Below are positions 31,264 through 43,820 of a stretch of 64,000 nt of DNA, in pieces. The notes beneath the pieces are model-generated. The model was given only the letters and a program-made list of their open reading frames with translations. It ran no database searches and was not told where the DNA came from. Position 1 is the stretch's first letter. The number at the start of each line of letters is the position of its first letter. This DNA comes from Orobanche coerulescens (taxonomy: Eukaryota > Streptophyta > Magnoliopsida > Lamiales > Orobanchaceae): assembly GCA_033398695.1 (NCBI GenBank), contig CM065802.1, forward strand, positions 76,308,096 to 76,372,095, written 5' to 3'. The translations under genes were made by a program, and so were the position numbers.

Positions 31264-32206
31264 TATGGATGCCGGAGAAACCGTGGTCGTGGTCGTGGTC
31301 GTGGCCGTGGGACGCGGCCGAGGACGTGAGGCGGCAGTGGGCGGCCACGTCGCACTCTTGAGAGCCGGCGATCTGGCGACCGTCACGATCATGCTTCTTC
31401 TCGAAGCGCGCCGATCTTGGTATTGCGGCCGTTATGCGGCAAATGGTTAACCAAATGGCGGCTATAGCTCAGTGGTCAGAACCCCGACCGAGGCCCATGC
31501 TAATCGGGCGGAGCGGATCGGCGGCTTCAGGATGTCATCAAGATGCATCCTCCTCGGTTCGGGAGCTTCGGACCCGATCGGGTGGGAAGGGTGGATCAAG
31601 GAGATATCAAAGTCTTCACTGCTACCAACCGCCCGAGGGCGTAAGGTCCCTATTGCTCAATACTTTCTCACGGGAGATGCTACAGATTGGTGGGAGGCCG
31701 TTGGTCCCAAAGATCATGTTGCTTCGTGGGCCGAATTTCAAGAATTAATGGAGACCGAATATTGTCCGTGGCCGGTCAGGCAGGCTCGAGTGCATGCTTT
31801 CTATGATGCTCAACCACGGGATATTCCCGTATCCCAAGCTATTGCCGAATTTAACAAGGAGTTGGGTTATGTGAAGACCCAAGTTGTCGCTGAGAGCGAC
31901 AAAATTTTCCATTTTTCCAGGAGGATGAAACTGTCCATTCGGGACTACATGTCTGGACTCGTCTGCACTACCTTGAAGGATTATTAGACTAGGGCCCTCG
32001 CTTATGATATGTCAGTGACGGCTAGTGATTTGGCTCGTGAAAGCAAGAAACAGAAGTCGGTCGGAAATTTTTCTGGTCCCAAGAGTGGAGGCCAGCAGAA
32101 ATCTCAAGCTGCAAATATTTCAACGGGCGGTTCGGCTCGTTTCTCTAGGAGCTTTCGGGGTGCCGCCGGAACCTCCGCTCGTGAACCCACATGATTTAAC
32201 TGTGGT
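31264..32206 (+). pseudogene. gag: Tek-2 gag (N-terminal and capsid part)
   Basis: Gag forms the virus-like particle. The Gly-Arg-rich start is frameshifted near 31270. The main frame from 31472 shows WIKEISKSS, IAQYFLTGDATDWWEAV and SWAEFQELMETEYCP, the retrotransposon gag domain. It is interrupted by a TAG at 31985-31987 and a TGA at 32192-32194, after which the same frame resumes. Small upstream indels also shift the frame around 31500-31600. Orthologous sequence reads through at both stops, so they are point nonsense mutations. Confidence 0.85.
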
Positions 32207-32908
32207 GTGCAGGGCCATAGGAGCCGGCAGTGTTCTCATCCGAAGTTTACTTGTCATACTTGTGGACAGCTGGGCCACAAGGCCCCTTTTTGTGAGCAGG
32301 TCAAACAGCTTCGCGGCGCCCGTTCTTCTCAACCAGTACCGTTGGAGCCGAGTGTGAACCAGGGCTCATTTCCTCCGCCGCCTCCACTGAGCGCCGGCCG
32401 AGGTAGGGGTCGGGGTCAGCCCGCTAGGGGAGGAGCTTCCAGTGTCGGCTCTGCCCAACCGCGTATCTATGAGATGAGGAGGGCCGATGACCCAGCAGCC
32501 ACTGTGGCGACAGGTACCGTTCATATCCATTCTCATCCTGTCGGTGTGCTTTTTGATTCGGGTGCTACGCATTCATTCATTTCTCTAGAGTGTGTACGCC
32601 GTCTGAGTCTCGACTGCTTGTCACCTTGCGAGCCTTTCATTGTTAAACTCCCTAGCGGTGACAGAATTGTCGGTGATCGAGAAGTCCGAGGCCTTTCTGT
32701 GTTTATTTGTGAGAGAGCTTGGCTCTCTAATCTTATTGTCGTTAGTATTGTGGGTGAGGATTTGATTCTCGGGGATGATTGGCTCGAGCGGCATGGCGCA
32801 ATCATGAACTACCGCACGAGAATCATCACTATGTTAGCCGAGGACGGCACCGAACACTCTTTCACAGGGCGAAAGAGGGGAAACCGCAGTTCGTTATTAA
32901 TGCCTTGA
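32195..32908 (+). pseudogene. Tek-2 zinc knuckles and aspartic protease
   Basis: In the gag frame: two CCHC knuckles (FNCGVQGHRSRQC with its first Cys lost to the TGA, and CHTCGQLGHKAPFC), a Gly-Arg-Pro-rich linker, then the protease VGVLFDSGATHSFISLECV (DSGA active site) through GEDLILGDDWLERHGA. The frame is lost near 32870 by an indel. Protease would mature the Gag-Pol product. The same protease fragment occurs in NonTek-3. Confidence 0.85.
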
Positions 32909-33087
32909 AGGCGATGAGCCTCTGCGAAAGGGGTGTACTGGTTATTGGTGCTATGCCTTGAAGGCGGAGAATGGTGGAGTCGAGATTTCGTCGATTCCGG
33001 TCGTTAGTGAGTTTCCTGATGTTTTCTGACGAGTTACCGGATTGCCACCGGATCGTGAGGTTGAGTTTGCTATAGAGTTAGAGCCGG

Positions 33088-34383
33088 GTGCGGCTCCGAT
33101 TTCAAGGCGCCGTATCGCATGGCACCTTCAGAGATGTCGAGTTGAAGAAGCGATTGAGCGAGCTTCTTGATTCGAGTACGTTCGACCGAGCGCCTCGCCT
33201 TGGGGCGCACGGTCTGTTTGTGCGGAAGAAGGATGGTTCACTACGTTTGTGTATCGACTATCGCGAACTAAACAAGGTGACCATCAAGAACAAGTATCCT
33301 TTGCCGAGAATCGATGACTTGTTTGACCATTGCGGAGCTGCGGTATTCTCGAAGATTGATTTGAAATCGGGGTACTATCAGCTTCGGGTGAGAGAGTCCG
33401 ACATGCCGAAAACAGCTTTTCGGACGAGATACGGACATTACGAGTTTGTAGTTATGCCTTTCGGGTTAACTAATGCGCCGGCGGTGTTCATGCAATTGAT
33501 GAACAAAGTCTTTATCGAGTATTTGGATAAGTGTGTCGTCGTCTTCATTGACGATATTCTTATCTATTCGAGGAATGAGGAAGAGCATGCCCATCATCTG
33601 CGGATAGTGTTAGACATTTTGAGGACCGAGCAACTCTATGCGAAGTTCTCGAAATGTGAGTTCTGGCTGAAGGAAGTGATGTTTTTGGGTCACGTGATTT
33701 CAGCCGAGGGAGTCCGTGTGGATCCGCAGAAAATTGAGGCAGTGTTGGATTGGGCACCGCCCACAAATGTAAAGGAGGTCCGTAGTTTCTTGGGTTTGGC
33801 TGGCTACTACCGTAGGTTCGTCGAGGGTTTCTCAAAACTAGCTCGGCCACTTACACAGTTGCTCCAGAAATCCGAGAAGTTCATCTGGAATGACGAGAGA
33901 CAGTCAAGTTTTGAGGAACTGAAGAAGCGTTTAACTTCAGCCCCGGTTTTGGCGTTGCCATGTGGCAACGATGGATTCGCCGTTTATAGCGATGCTTCGG
34001 GTCAGGGTCTTAGGTGCGTATTGATGCAGCACGGCAAGACCATTGCCTTTGCGTCGAGACAGTTGAGGCCGTATGAGCTTAACTACCCTACTCATGATTT
34101 GGAGTTAGCGGCAGTCGTTTTTGCGCTCACGATTTGGCGTCACTATCTTTTCGGCTCTGCATGTCAGATTTTTACCGATCATAAAAGTCTGAAATACATA
34201 TTTACTCAGCGGGAGTTGAATATGAGGCAGAGGAGGTGGTTAGAACTGATTAAGGATTATGACCTCGAAATCCTTTATCATCCGGGCAAGGCGAACGTCG
34301 TGGCCGATGCCTTGAGTCGGAAACCGATCGCATTGCGAACGCTTGAGATCCTTACGCCCAGTCTGAGCTTCGGCGGGCTTTGA
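33088..34383 (+). CDS. pol: Tek-2 reverse transcriptase and RNase H (431 aa frame)
   Basis: RT copies element RNA to DNA and RNase H removes the template. Visible: [18 protein letters not shown] (45-62), catalytic [10 protein letters not shown] (Asp91), [13 protein letters not shown] (122-134), active site FIDD (153-156), then RNase H with YSDASG (Asp302), HDLEL (Glu339), FTDHKSL (Asp364) and VVADALSR (Asp407), a complete DEDD set. The first about 30 residues are out of frame: the true upstream part (VVSEFPD, then LPPDREVEFAIE) lies at 33001-33087 with a stop and an indel. The end is lost by a one-base shift near 34345, where the integrase frame takes over. Confidence 0.9.
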   Translation: MRLRFQGAVSHGTFRDVELKKRLSELLDSSTFDRAPRLGAHGLFVRKKDGSLRLCIDYRELNKVTIKNKYPLPRIDDLFDHCGAAVFSKIDLKSGYYQLRVRESDMPKTAFRTRYGHYEFVVMPFGLTNAPAVFMQLMNKVFIEYLDKCVVVFIDDILIYSRNEEEHAHHLRIVLDILRTEQLYAKFSKCEFWLKEVMFLGHVISAEGVRVDPQKIEAVLDWAPPTNVKEVRSFLGLAGYYRRFVEGFSKLARPLTQLLQKSEKFIWNDERQSSFEELKKRLTSAPVLALPCGNDGFAVYSDASGQGLRCVLMQHGKTIAFASRQLRPYELNYPTHDLELAAVVFALTIWRHYLFGSACQIFTDHKSLKYIFTQRELNMRQRRWLELIKDYDLEILYHPGKANVVADALSRKPIALRTLEILTPSLSFGGL

Positions 34384-35879
34384 TCGAGTTAGATGTTGAG
34401 GTTTTGTTGCCTGGAGCTGTCGGGCAACTTTGTGCTTTAGAGATTTCATCGTCTTTGATCGATGAAATTAAGCTGAAGCAATTAGAGGATCCGATGATTA
34501 CTCAAATCCGAGAGAACGTCCTTAAGGGAAAGTCTCCTGGGTTTGTGATTCACGAGGATGGTGTTTTGAGATTCCAGAGTCGGCTTTGTGTGCCGAACGA
34601 TCTAGAGTTGCGACAGAGTATTTTGCGTGAGGCCCATTCCACACCCTATTCCGTTCATCCTGGTTCGAGTAAGATGTACAAGGACCTGAGGAGGAACTTC
34701 TGGTGGAATGATATGAAGGAGGAGGTCGCACAGTTTGTGGCGAGATGTTTGACTTGCCAGAGTCAAAATCGAGCATCGGCGACCGGTGGGTTATTGCGAT
34801 CACTTCGTTCCGAATGGAAATGGGAAGATATATCGATGGATTTCGTTACGAGTTTGCCGAGATCGAGGTCGGGCATGAATATGGTATGGGTGGTTGTTGA
34901 TCGTCTGACCAAGTCGGCACATTTTCTGGGCATCAAGGACACTTGGGGCCCGGAGAAGTTGGCTCGTGTGTTTATCGCGCAGATTGTGAGACTTCACGGT
35001 ACTCCGAAGTCTATTGTTTCGGATCGTGATGGCCGTTTTGTATCGCACTTTTGGCAGGCGGTGCATAAGGCGTTGGGTACCCGTTTGCATTTGAGTACCT
35101 CTTTTCATCCCCAGTCAGATGGACAGTCGGAACGCACTATCCAGACATTCGAGGACATGTTGCGTGCTTGTGCTCTCGACTGGAGTAGTGACTGGGAGGA
35201 GCATTTGCCATTGATCGAATTCACGTACAACAATAGTTGGCACGCGTCGATTCGGATGGCACCGTATGAGGCACTTTATGGGCGGCGATGTCGATCACCG
35301 ATTTGTTGGAATGAGGCGTCCGATTTAGTCGGGACCGAGCCGGATGTCGTTTTAGAGACGAGGCGGAAGATAGAATTAATTCGGGAACGAATGTTGACTG
35401 CCCAGAGTCGACAGAAGTCATATGCCGATGTCCGTCGTCGACCTTTAGAATTCGAGGTGGGAGACCACGTTTTGCTGAAGGTGTCGCCGACGAGAGGAGT
35501 TTTCCATTTCGGAAAGACGGGGAAGTTAAGTCCGAGATTTATTGGACCCTTCGAGATTCTCGAGCGAGTCGGTGGGTTAGCATACTGTTTGGCGTTACCC
35601 CCGGCCTTGAGTCATGTTCATAGCGTTTTTCTTGTTTCCCAGCTGAGGAAATATGTCCCAGATCCTAGTCACGTCATCGATTATGGGGAGATCGATGTCG
35701 CCGAGGATATTACTTTTGAGGAGCGTCCTTTGAAGATTTTAGAGCATCGGGAGAAACGACTGAGGCATAAAACCATCCCTTTGGTCAAGGTGCAGTGGTC
35801 GAGACACGGTGTCGAGGAGGCAACTTGGGAAACCGAGGATAGCATGCGTGCTAGGTACCTTGAGTTGTTTGTTTCTTAA
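34345..35879 (+). CDS. pol: Tek-2 integrase with chromodomain-like tail
   Basis: Integrase inserts the DNA copy into the genome. Numbered from the codon at 34380: the HHCC zinc finger is His86, His93, Cys123 and Cys126; the DDE core is Asp154, Asp215 and Glu251 (35 residues between the last two, as in the family); the C-terminal part has [13 protein letters not shown] and [14 protein letters not shown]. The tail ([19 protein letters not shown]) is the chromodomain-like module of Tekay-type chromoviruses. The frame is open from before 34356 to TAA at 35879 with no internal stop, so this domain could be functional if expressed. Confidence 0.9.
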
Positions 35880-35896
35880 GTTTCGGGACGAAACTT

Positions 35897-35914
35897 GTTT
35901 TTAGAGGGGTAGAA
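35897..35914 (+). other. Tek-2 polypurine tract
   Basis: TTTTTAGAGGGGTAGAA directly before the 3' LTR, preceded by TTTCGGGACGAAAC just after the pol stop. Confidence 0.85.
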
Positions 35915-38106
35915 TGTAATATCCGCATTTTTCTTCCCCCTTGTATTTTCTTTTTCAGCATATTTCACGATAGTAGTGACCCTCGTGTATCTTTCAGCGT
36001 ATCTTTCCTACTATCTATTGATTTGATTTCCGTTATTGTTGTGCGGAACCGCCGTTTCGGGGTTGCCGTGGATCCATTCTACGTTATGATGCCTGTTGAG
36101 ATGTTCCGTTTAACGTTTCATTCATATTTCGGTGTTTTGGACCGTCTATATCTCGTACCTAGCGCACGCTATATTTTCGGCATAGCGCACGCTGAGGTAA
36201 GTCGCTTGGTAGCGCACGCTACGACCGTTTAAATGCGCGCTAGAGGGCAAGCCACAGGAGTGGCGTCTTTATTTTCCGGTATACGGGTGGCGTATTAGCG
36301 TACGCTACTTAGACTAGCGCACGCTAATGTCGGGAGGCTAGCGCACGCTGATGATGCCTGGTAGCGTGCGCTAGCGTGAGTGTCGATCTTGGGCCAGTTT
36401 TCTCTTGAACTCGGTCAGTGCCGGGTAGCGCCGCGCTACGATCGTGCGTTAGCGCACGCTAGCGGATCAGTGAGTTACGGGCGGTTTGTCACCGACTCGG
36501 ATCGATGCCGTGTAGCGCCACGCTATTGGTCGATAGCGCGTGCTACCGATAGGTTGTTAGCGCCGCTACGCTTGGAGTAGCGCACCTTAACGGCGTAAGT
36601 CGCTCTTGGATGGACGCTAACTATTTTGGCTTGTAATTTTATCCGTTAGCGCACGCTAACCTTGAGGATTAGCGCGCGCTAACACTCCTGGCTATATAAA
36701 CCAGGAGTTGACCAGCATAATGATTAGTTTCATTTCGTTCCTTATCCGCGACGCAGAGCTCTTCCGGGCGATTTCCGAGCAATTCTTCCCTTCGATTATT
36801 TCAGGCATCCTCTACCTTGAGGTTTTGAAGTAGATTAACAACACCTACTTGTGTTCTTCATCATCAATCCAAGGTAAATCTCTTAGAACCCTACTTTTCG
36901 ATAAATTGGGGGTTTTGGGATTTTCTTCCGATCCGTTCCGTTTTGCTGATGGATTCATGATGAATATGATTAATCTTGTTGGTATTCTTAGTTTCCCTAC
37001 GGATTCATGGTATATTTCGTGGTTTTTACGGAATCGAGAGGGTTTGGTTGTGGTCCGCCCTCGTTGTTGTTTATATACGAATATACATGAATCGTAGGCG
37101 GGTTTTCGGGTGTATTCCAATTCCGTATTCATTTATAAATGGTGGTGATTGTATTCTTCGAATCGTTAGGTTCGGTTTCATTGGTTCCTAGCGTTCGCCG
37201 GTGACTCTCCTTTCCGTTCATCGCGTCGTCAATAATTCAAGGCAATTATTTTTGGAAACCTTTATGCTTAACGTGGAATGGTAATGTATTTTGTGTGTGA
37301 TTTGCTCACCTCGTGTTGGTCCGACGGGATCAAGGAGGGAATCCAAAGGTTTGCGTCCCGGATTCATGGGTTTGTTTAGCTAGCCAGTGCGGGAGGGTCC
37401 TTAGAGGCCTCGTGCGGGAATTTATGATATGACTCTGTTCCCAAGGCGATGTATGTGCGTGTTTTGCTTTACAACATAGCCAGTGCGGGAGGGTCCATAG
37501 AGGCCTCGTGCGGGAATTTATGATATGACTCTGTTCCCAAGGCAAATTGTTTGACTGTTTATTTCCGGAAAAGACATGTCTAGTTTTGTTTTATGAAATG
37601 ATATTGGTGCATGTACTATGAAATGTGTAAGCGATTGGTTTGCCTTGATTACTTGTACTAGCGTAATTGCTAACCCCTTTAGGGGACCTGTTTCGGGGAA
37701 ATTCTTGTTATGGATTTCAGGTTATGGTTATCCGGACGAGCGAGCACCGGGATAGTACGAGGATGTCGGCCAGGGTCGTTGACATGTGCATTTGGCTCGT
37801 CTTATTTCCTTTGTCTAATTCGATATGGTTGTTTCCTATATTTCTAAACTTATAGATTGTACTCGCGAGTACTTAGGCTTTTCCTTTCGGATTGTGTTTG
37901 GACTTCGTTGGAGTTACTGTATTTGTCGGTTGATGTTTATTATGCCGGTTGTACCGGACGTGTTGTTTTATGTTCTTGTTGTTAACAATTGTTTCCTTGC
38001 TAACCGAGACGGTTAGTCGAGAGGTGTTTTCTTGTGTTAGCCTGGTGGATCCCATGTAGGGGTCCACGGCGCTGTAATACACCTCGAATATATTGGGGGT
38101 GTTACA
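35915..38106 (+). mobile_element. Tek-2 3' LTR
   Basis: Almost identical to the 5' LTR outside the dyad region. Within 36158-36690 there are many one- or two-base gaps and clustered substitutions. The TATA inverted repeat is kept with a paired change. Confidence 0.9.
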
Positions 38107-38111
38107 ATTAC

Positions 38112-39140
38112 AGCTTGATGTTCAGGTCTGGATACTAAATATCATACATTGTTTCTTCTGAAACCATTAAGTTCTTCTTCCATAGAAGTGATCCAATGAG
38201 AATTGTTCAAAGCTTCATTGGTAGAATAGGTTCGGATTGAGCTACGAATACAACTAGGCTGCACATAGCTAGTCTCCTAAGTTTAGCTTGAGATTTACAT
38301 ACAGGAAATGGAGATCTCTCAGATTCGGGTTCTTCTTTCGCATATAGTACAGTTACTTGTGTACTATGTATTCTTCTGCGGGTATATACTCTATCACCAA
38401 TGTCTTCTATGATTAACTCCTGAGGGTGATCTCTTAGCCATCTCCTGTCGGGTTCTAGTTCTGTGTCCTGTACTGTATCTTGTGGTGCTATAGTTTTGGC
38501 TTCAGCTTGTACAGTATCAGCTTCAACTACCTCTGATCTTACAGCTGCGGGGTTAATCTCTAAATCTACGACAGGTATGATTTGCCTTACAGGGTGGTTT
38601 TGACTTGTTTGTCTTTTTGACAGGGTCCGCAGACGCTGTCTTTTTGGAATGACACATTGGTCAAGCCTCTAACCATTCCCTGTCTGGCGAGTTTGTTGAT
38701 CGTCTTGAAGTTGATATAAGACATCCTCTTGTGCCATAGCCACCTTTGATCTGCAGTGCCTTTGGCAACAAAACAAGGAATAGTGGAGCTTATAGGCTTC
38801 CTGTCAACAATATATTACCTGACATGCTTACTGTGAGAACAACTTCTTTGGTCAAGATGTTCTTCACTCTACAGTGATCTATATAGAATTTCACCGAGAA
38901 CTGTTTGTCACAGGACTGGCTAATACTAAGTAGATTGTATTGTAAGCCTTCAACATAAGCTACGTCGGTGACTTTGAACTTTCCTACAAGTAGGGTTCCC
39001 TTCCATCTCGTTCTTCCTTTGGACTTATCACCGAAGCGCACTTTTGGACCGCGACCTTCTACATAGTTTGACAGCTTGCTGATATCTCCTGTCATGTGCC
39101 AAGAACATCCATTGTCAAAGTACCAAATGTCCTTCTCTTT
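38112..39140 (-). pseudogene. pol: Sire-A protease, pre-integrase and linker, integrase core missing
   Basis: From right to left: protease WYFDNGCSWHMTG (near 39100-39140) and GLQYNLLSISQSCD (about 38940), the GAG-pre-integrase RWLWHKRMSYINF with CGPCQKDKQ (about 38630-38730), then directly a Glu/Val-rich linker of the kind that precedes the copia RT. The copia integrase core with its DDE residues, expected to need about 1 kb, is absent. Stops are frequent. The left end meets Tek-2 at the ATTAC duplication. Confidence 0.75.
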
Positions 39141-41408
39141 GATATCCTATAAGCACAGAATTTAAGTAGATTTAGGTTCCCTTTGATTGTTAGGTCCATG
39201 AATGTTAGTGCCTTTTGGTACCCAAATTTGCCTAACAGCAATTGGTTTACTGTAGGTTACTTTTGGTCCAATTTTGCCATGTCTACGTGGGGCAGGCATG
39301 TAGTCATTGTAACTTTGGTAATTATGCATGTAAACCGAGGGTTATTATTATTCCAGTATGATTTCCGTCTCTTATTAGATTCCCAGAGCTGTTGGTTATA
39401 CTGCACGGCAAACTGCTTTCTGGATAGATATCGGGGGCTCCTGTATCCAATATCTAAGCGCACTGTACTATTGGAAGTACTGATGTGCATGCCTTTGATA
39501 TTTAGATACAGCCTTCTCTCTGAATGGCTGTTGGCGCTTTTGATATGCTCGGGGAGCATGCTGGTGGTTACGCCTTACAGGTCCTTGAGGTTGAGGGTTC
39601 CGCTGTCGATGATATAACATTGGTGGCAGAATGGAATCTTTTGTTGTACGCGGGGCAACTGTTACCTTTACGGGACTCGGTGTCTCTTTAGGTACAGGAA
39701 TGGGTTCCAGACCCCTCACGAACACCGTACTAGTTTTCCCTTTGTTGGAGAATGAGTTATATCCTAATCCACTTTTATCATGAGCACATCCCGATGCTTA
39801 GAATTTCTTCTATCCGTTTAGAGGATTTCTCAAATAATTTCAAGATGGTCTCAAATTCTCCTTCTCGTTTTTCGAGATATTTTACTTTGGCTTCGAGCAA
39901 AGCATAATCATTTGTTTTGCTTTCATTATAAGACTTAGTCTCATTTAGATCTTTAGCAAGTTTATGATTGCTTTCCATGAGTTTTTCAGATGTGACCTTG
40001 CTATTTTCGCAATCAATAGACATATTTTCGTAGTTATTTTTTAGCAAGTCATTTCTTTCCTTCTTTCAGCTCTAAGTTTGAAACTTCGAGCTATATGTTT
40101 TCTCATTTCAGAGTCTCATGGGCATTTTGAATGTTTTAAAATTCATTCATCATGTTTTCAAAAGTATGAGATGCATTTACAGGAACAGTTGATGTTGAAC
40201 TCACCTCATCATTGCTATCTTCGTCGTCCTGTACTTCTTTGGCCATAAAGCACATATAGGCTTTATCTTCGATCTCATCATTGGACGAGTCACTGTACGT
40301 GACTGCCTGAAGGCACTCCTCAGTCTTGGTTGATGTAGGCGAGGATTCTGATTCACCAATCAGGGCCTTGAGCTTGTTTTTCCAGACACGCCTTATTTCA
40401 TCCTTTTCTTATTGCTCGGCTTCCGACAACTTTTTCACTTTCGGTTGCGGACACTTATTTGCATAGTGCCCCGGTTTCCTACAGTTGTAGAAAAAGTTAG
40501 AATCACCAGATGAGGGGTATTCGGAACTTGACTTGTGAAAAGGCTTGGGCCTAAATGGAGTCTTTCTATACTGTTTGATGATTTCTTGAGTTTATGCATA
40601 AGAAGGGCCATTTCATCTTGTGACAGGATATCATCATCGTTGTCAACAGTTTTGTGGGCGGACTTGGATGTGCTAGGTGTGGTGATGTGTATCCTATCAG
40701 ATATAGCACCCAGTGTTGTAGTCTTGGCAGGTGACTCTTCGGGCTTCTCTCTCCTGTCAATATCATACTCAAATGTTTTAAGGTCAGAGAAGAGATCAAA
40801 AGTAGAAATATCATTAAGATTACATGACACACGCATAGCTGTAGTCTTAATGTCCCATCAGGCAGGGAGTGATCTAAAGATTTTCAGATTTTTCTCCTTT
40901 TGGGTATACAGTTTACCCAATGCTTCAAGTTCACCAATAATGCCAGTGAATCTGAGGTCAAGATACTCAAGAGTTTCGGAAGATTTCATTTCAAAAGATT
41001 CAAATTGCTGAGTAAGTTTTGAAATTTTATTTTCTTTTGAGAGCTCAGCTCCCTCGCAAATCATCTTGAGTTTTTCCCAGATTTCCTTAGCTATCTTACA
41101 ACTCTTTACCTTCGAGAATGTGCCTTTATCGAGAGTGCCAAACAATACATTCTTAGCAACATTATTGAGGTTCGCACACTTGAGATCGTATGTTGTCCAT
41201 TGCTCGCGTTCCTTCTCAATCATTTCAGCATGAGGTTCTCCTTCTATCCTTGCGGTGGGATTAACCTTCATTATCTTTATGGGGACTTCTTGGATGAAAA
41301 TATCATCTGCTCGTGCATGGCAGCAAGATGGGCTTCTATCCTGATTCTCCAGTCATCAAACTCGTTAATCGAAATTATAGGAACCTTGTTTGTCATTGAG
41401 GTATCCAT
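39141..41408 (-). pseudogene. gag: Sire-A gag, degenerate
   Basis: The start is the ATG at 41408 (MDTSMTNKVPIISINEFDDW), 96 bp after the PBS. The conserved UBN2-type gag body (EMIEKEREQWTTYDLKCANL, EIWEKLKMICEG, ELEALG) lies at 40858-41271. The zinc knuckle near 40460-40500 reads FYNCRKPGHYANKC, where the first Cys is Phe. Downstream is a long coiled coil (39778-40047: LEAKVKYLEKREGEFETILK) ending with the LKLFEKSSKRIEEILS-type motif usual before the Sire protease, then a Pro/Gln/His-rich stretch. Several frameshifts. Confidence 0.85.
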
Positions 41409-41504
41409 TAGAGAAAATAGGAAAGATAAGACTGTTTTCAAAAATAAGTGATTTTTGGATCTGATTCGGTTAAAAATACGACTGATTCTTTTTAGAATCA
41501 ATCT

Positions 41505-41515
41505 CTCTGATACCA
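41505..41515 (-). other. Sire-A primer binding site
   Basis: TGGTATCAGAG on the minus strand, 2 bp from the LTR end (GGCCAACA). Met-tRNA type, standard for copia. Confidence 0.9.
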
Positions 41516-41517
41516 CT

Positions 41518-42401
41518 TGTTGGCCACTAAGTATACTAATGACAGCTTAGAATAGAAAAGCACAGTAAGCTATACGATTTTCGAAGTTAGTTTGCGTAGC
41601 GGAGGTTTAGGTGTGAGTTGTTGTAAATACATTAACTAAGCATTTTCTAGTTTGCTTGGTGCGTACGGTACAGGGTTTTGGCAGTATACTAGATAAATCA
41701 CAGTTATGAAAACAATGAAGACCGAAGGTAAATAACACAAATTTAAAGTGGTTCGAGGTAAGCCCCCTCTACGTCCACTGGTCCTCCACACAGGAGTAAA
41801 ACGTTTATATAATCACTACGTACACAACTATGTGACTATAACTAAACCTGTCTCTGTATCGTTCACACATATTGATACAGGGACCAAAGCTTTTTGCCGT
41901 TCACACAGATTGGCTTGAGCTCTTCCTTGACTCATTTCTTCACACATAGTTTGAAGCTTCGTCTACAATTCTATTCTTCCCACACATGTTGGAATACACA
42001 AGGATCTCCAGTCCACACAGGGCTGATGATTAATTCAAAGGTAAATGGTTGAATTCTCAGAACAGCAACTTGATCTATGATATATGTTTTTTGTTTGCTG
42101 TGCTGTTCTTGATGAGTATATTTCTTCACTGTAGATACATTGTAATCTTGCGAAATATACTTGCTCTTGATATAGCTTAGATTGTCAGAATCTTTGTCAG
42201 AGCTTTTGCGAGTGTGAATTCTTCGTATGTATATATCTCTTAAGTCCTCTAGCTATGGGGTATTTATAACCTTTGGAAAATGCATCCATTATAAATGTAG
42301 CCATTGGTGAGATGTTGATGTCTCTGATTGGTGGCTTTATGAATATTTATATTAAAGCAGATCACATTTCATGCTTCAGACATTCTTTCTGACTTCGCAT
42401 T
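41518..42401 (-). mobile_element. Sire-A 5' LTR, PBS-side part
   Basis: Ends ...GGCCAACA on the minus strand next to the PBS. Interrupted at 42401 by NonTek-3 (GCATT duplication at 42397-42401 and 51203-51207) and continues to 51590. Matches 19535-20567 where both are present. Confidence 0.9.
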
Positions 42402-43820
42402 TGTAACACCCCCAAGATATTCGAGGTGTATTACAGCGCCGTGGACCCCTACATGGGATCCACCAGGGCTAACACAAGAAAACACCTCTCGTCTAACCGT
42501 CTCGGTTAGCAAGGAAACAATTGTTAACAACAAGAACATAAAACAACACGTCCGGTACAACCGGCATAATAAACATCAACCGACAAATACAGTAACTCCA
42601 ACGAAGACCAATCACAATCCGAAAGGAAAAGCCTAAGTACTCGCGAGTACAATCTATAAGTTTATAATTTGGAAAACATCCACATCAAAAGAGACAGTAG
42701 GAAATAACAAGACTCGATTGCACATGTCAACAACCTTGGCCGACATCCTCGTACCATCCCAGCGCCCGCTCGTCTGGCTGAACATAACCTGAAATCCATA
42801 ACAAGAATTTCCCCGACAACAGGTCCCCAAAGGGGTTAGAAATTACGCTAGTACAAGTATTCAAGGCAAACCAATCGCTTACACATTTCATAGTACATGC
42901 ACCAATATCATTTCAAAACCAAAACTAGACATGTCTTTTCCGGAAACAAACAGTCAAACAATTTTCCTTGGGAACAGAGTAATATCATAGATCCCGCCCG
43001 AGGCCTCTAAGGACCCTCCCGAGCTGGCCACATTATAAAAACAAAACACGCACATGCATCGCCTTGGGAACAGAGTAATATCATTGATCACTTGAGGCCT
43101 CTAAGGACCCTCCCGAACTGGCTAGCTATACAAACTCATGAATCCGGGACGAAAACCTTTGGATTCCCTCCTTGATCCCGTCGGACCAACACGAGGTGAG
43201 CAAATCACACACAAAATACATTACCATTCCACGTTAAGCATAAAGGTTTCCAAAAATACTTGCCTTGAATTATTAACGACGCAACGAATGGAAAGGAAAG
43301 TCACCGACGAACCCTAGGAACCAATGAAACCGAACCTAACGATTCGAAGAATACAATCACAACCATTTCTAAATGAATACGGAATTGGAATACACCCGAA
43401 AACCCGCCTACGATTCATGTATATTCGTATATAAACAACAACGAGGGCGGACCACAACCAAACCCTCTCGATTCCGTAAAAATCACGAAATATACCATGA
43501 ATCCGTAGGGAAACTAAGAATACCAACAAGATTAATCATATTCATCATGAATTAATCGACAAAACGGAACGAATCGGACAAGAACGCGAAAACCCCCAAA
43601 TCTACCCAAAAGTAGGGTTCTAAAGATCTAACCTTGATTCGCTGTATTGAAGGATGTTATAGGATGATTGATCGGTGATATAAACTCAGAAACTTCATGG
43701 ATTTGTTGTCCAACAATATGGTTTCGTCTCCTCCAAAACACCAGCCGCGGACCGAAGAGAAATGAAATGAAAAATGACTAAAAAAGTCGATGGTTTGTCA
43801 TTTATATACTGGGCCGGAAC

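Larger units (their letters stand above)
28799..38106 (+). mobile_element. Tek-2: near-complete Tekay-type gypsy element
   Basis: LTRs of 2199 and 2192 bp (28799-30997, 35915-38106) start TGTAATATCCGC and end GGGGGTGTTACA. The target duplication ATTAC is perfect (28794-28798 and 38107-38111). It contains PBS, gag, protease, RT, RNase H, integrase, chromodomain-like tail and PPT in the expected order, 9.3 kb in all. Gag has two in-frame stops and a frameshifted start, and pol has two or three frameshifts, so it is no longer autonomous. It interrupts Sire-A pol. Confidence 0.95.

Noticed and set aside
31461..31500. tRNA-like stretch GGCTATAGCTCAGTGGTCAG
   Set aside because: It resembles a tRNA D-arm with box A by chance, but no matching T-arm, anticodon arm or acceptor stem is found, and it lies within gag.
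34340..34383. Programmed frameshift between RNase H and integrase in Tek-2
   Set aside because: No slippery site is evident, and Tekay-type pol is normally one frame; a one-base indel in a decaying copy is simpler, given other stops in gag.
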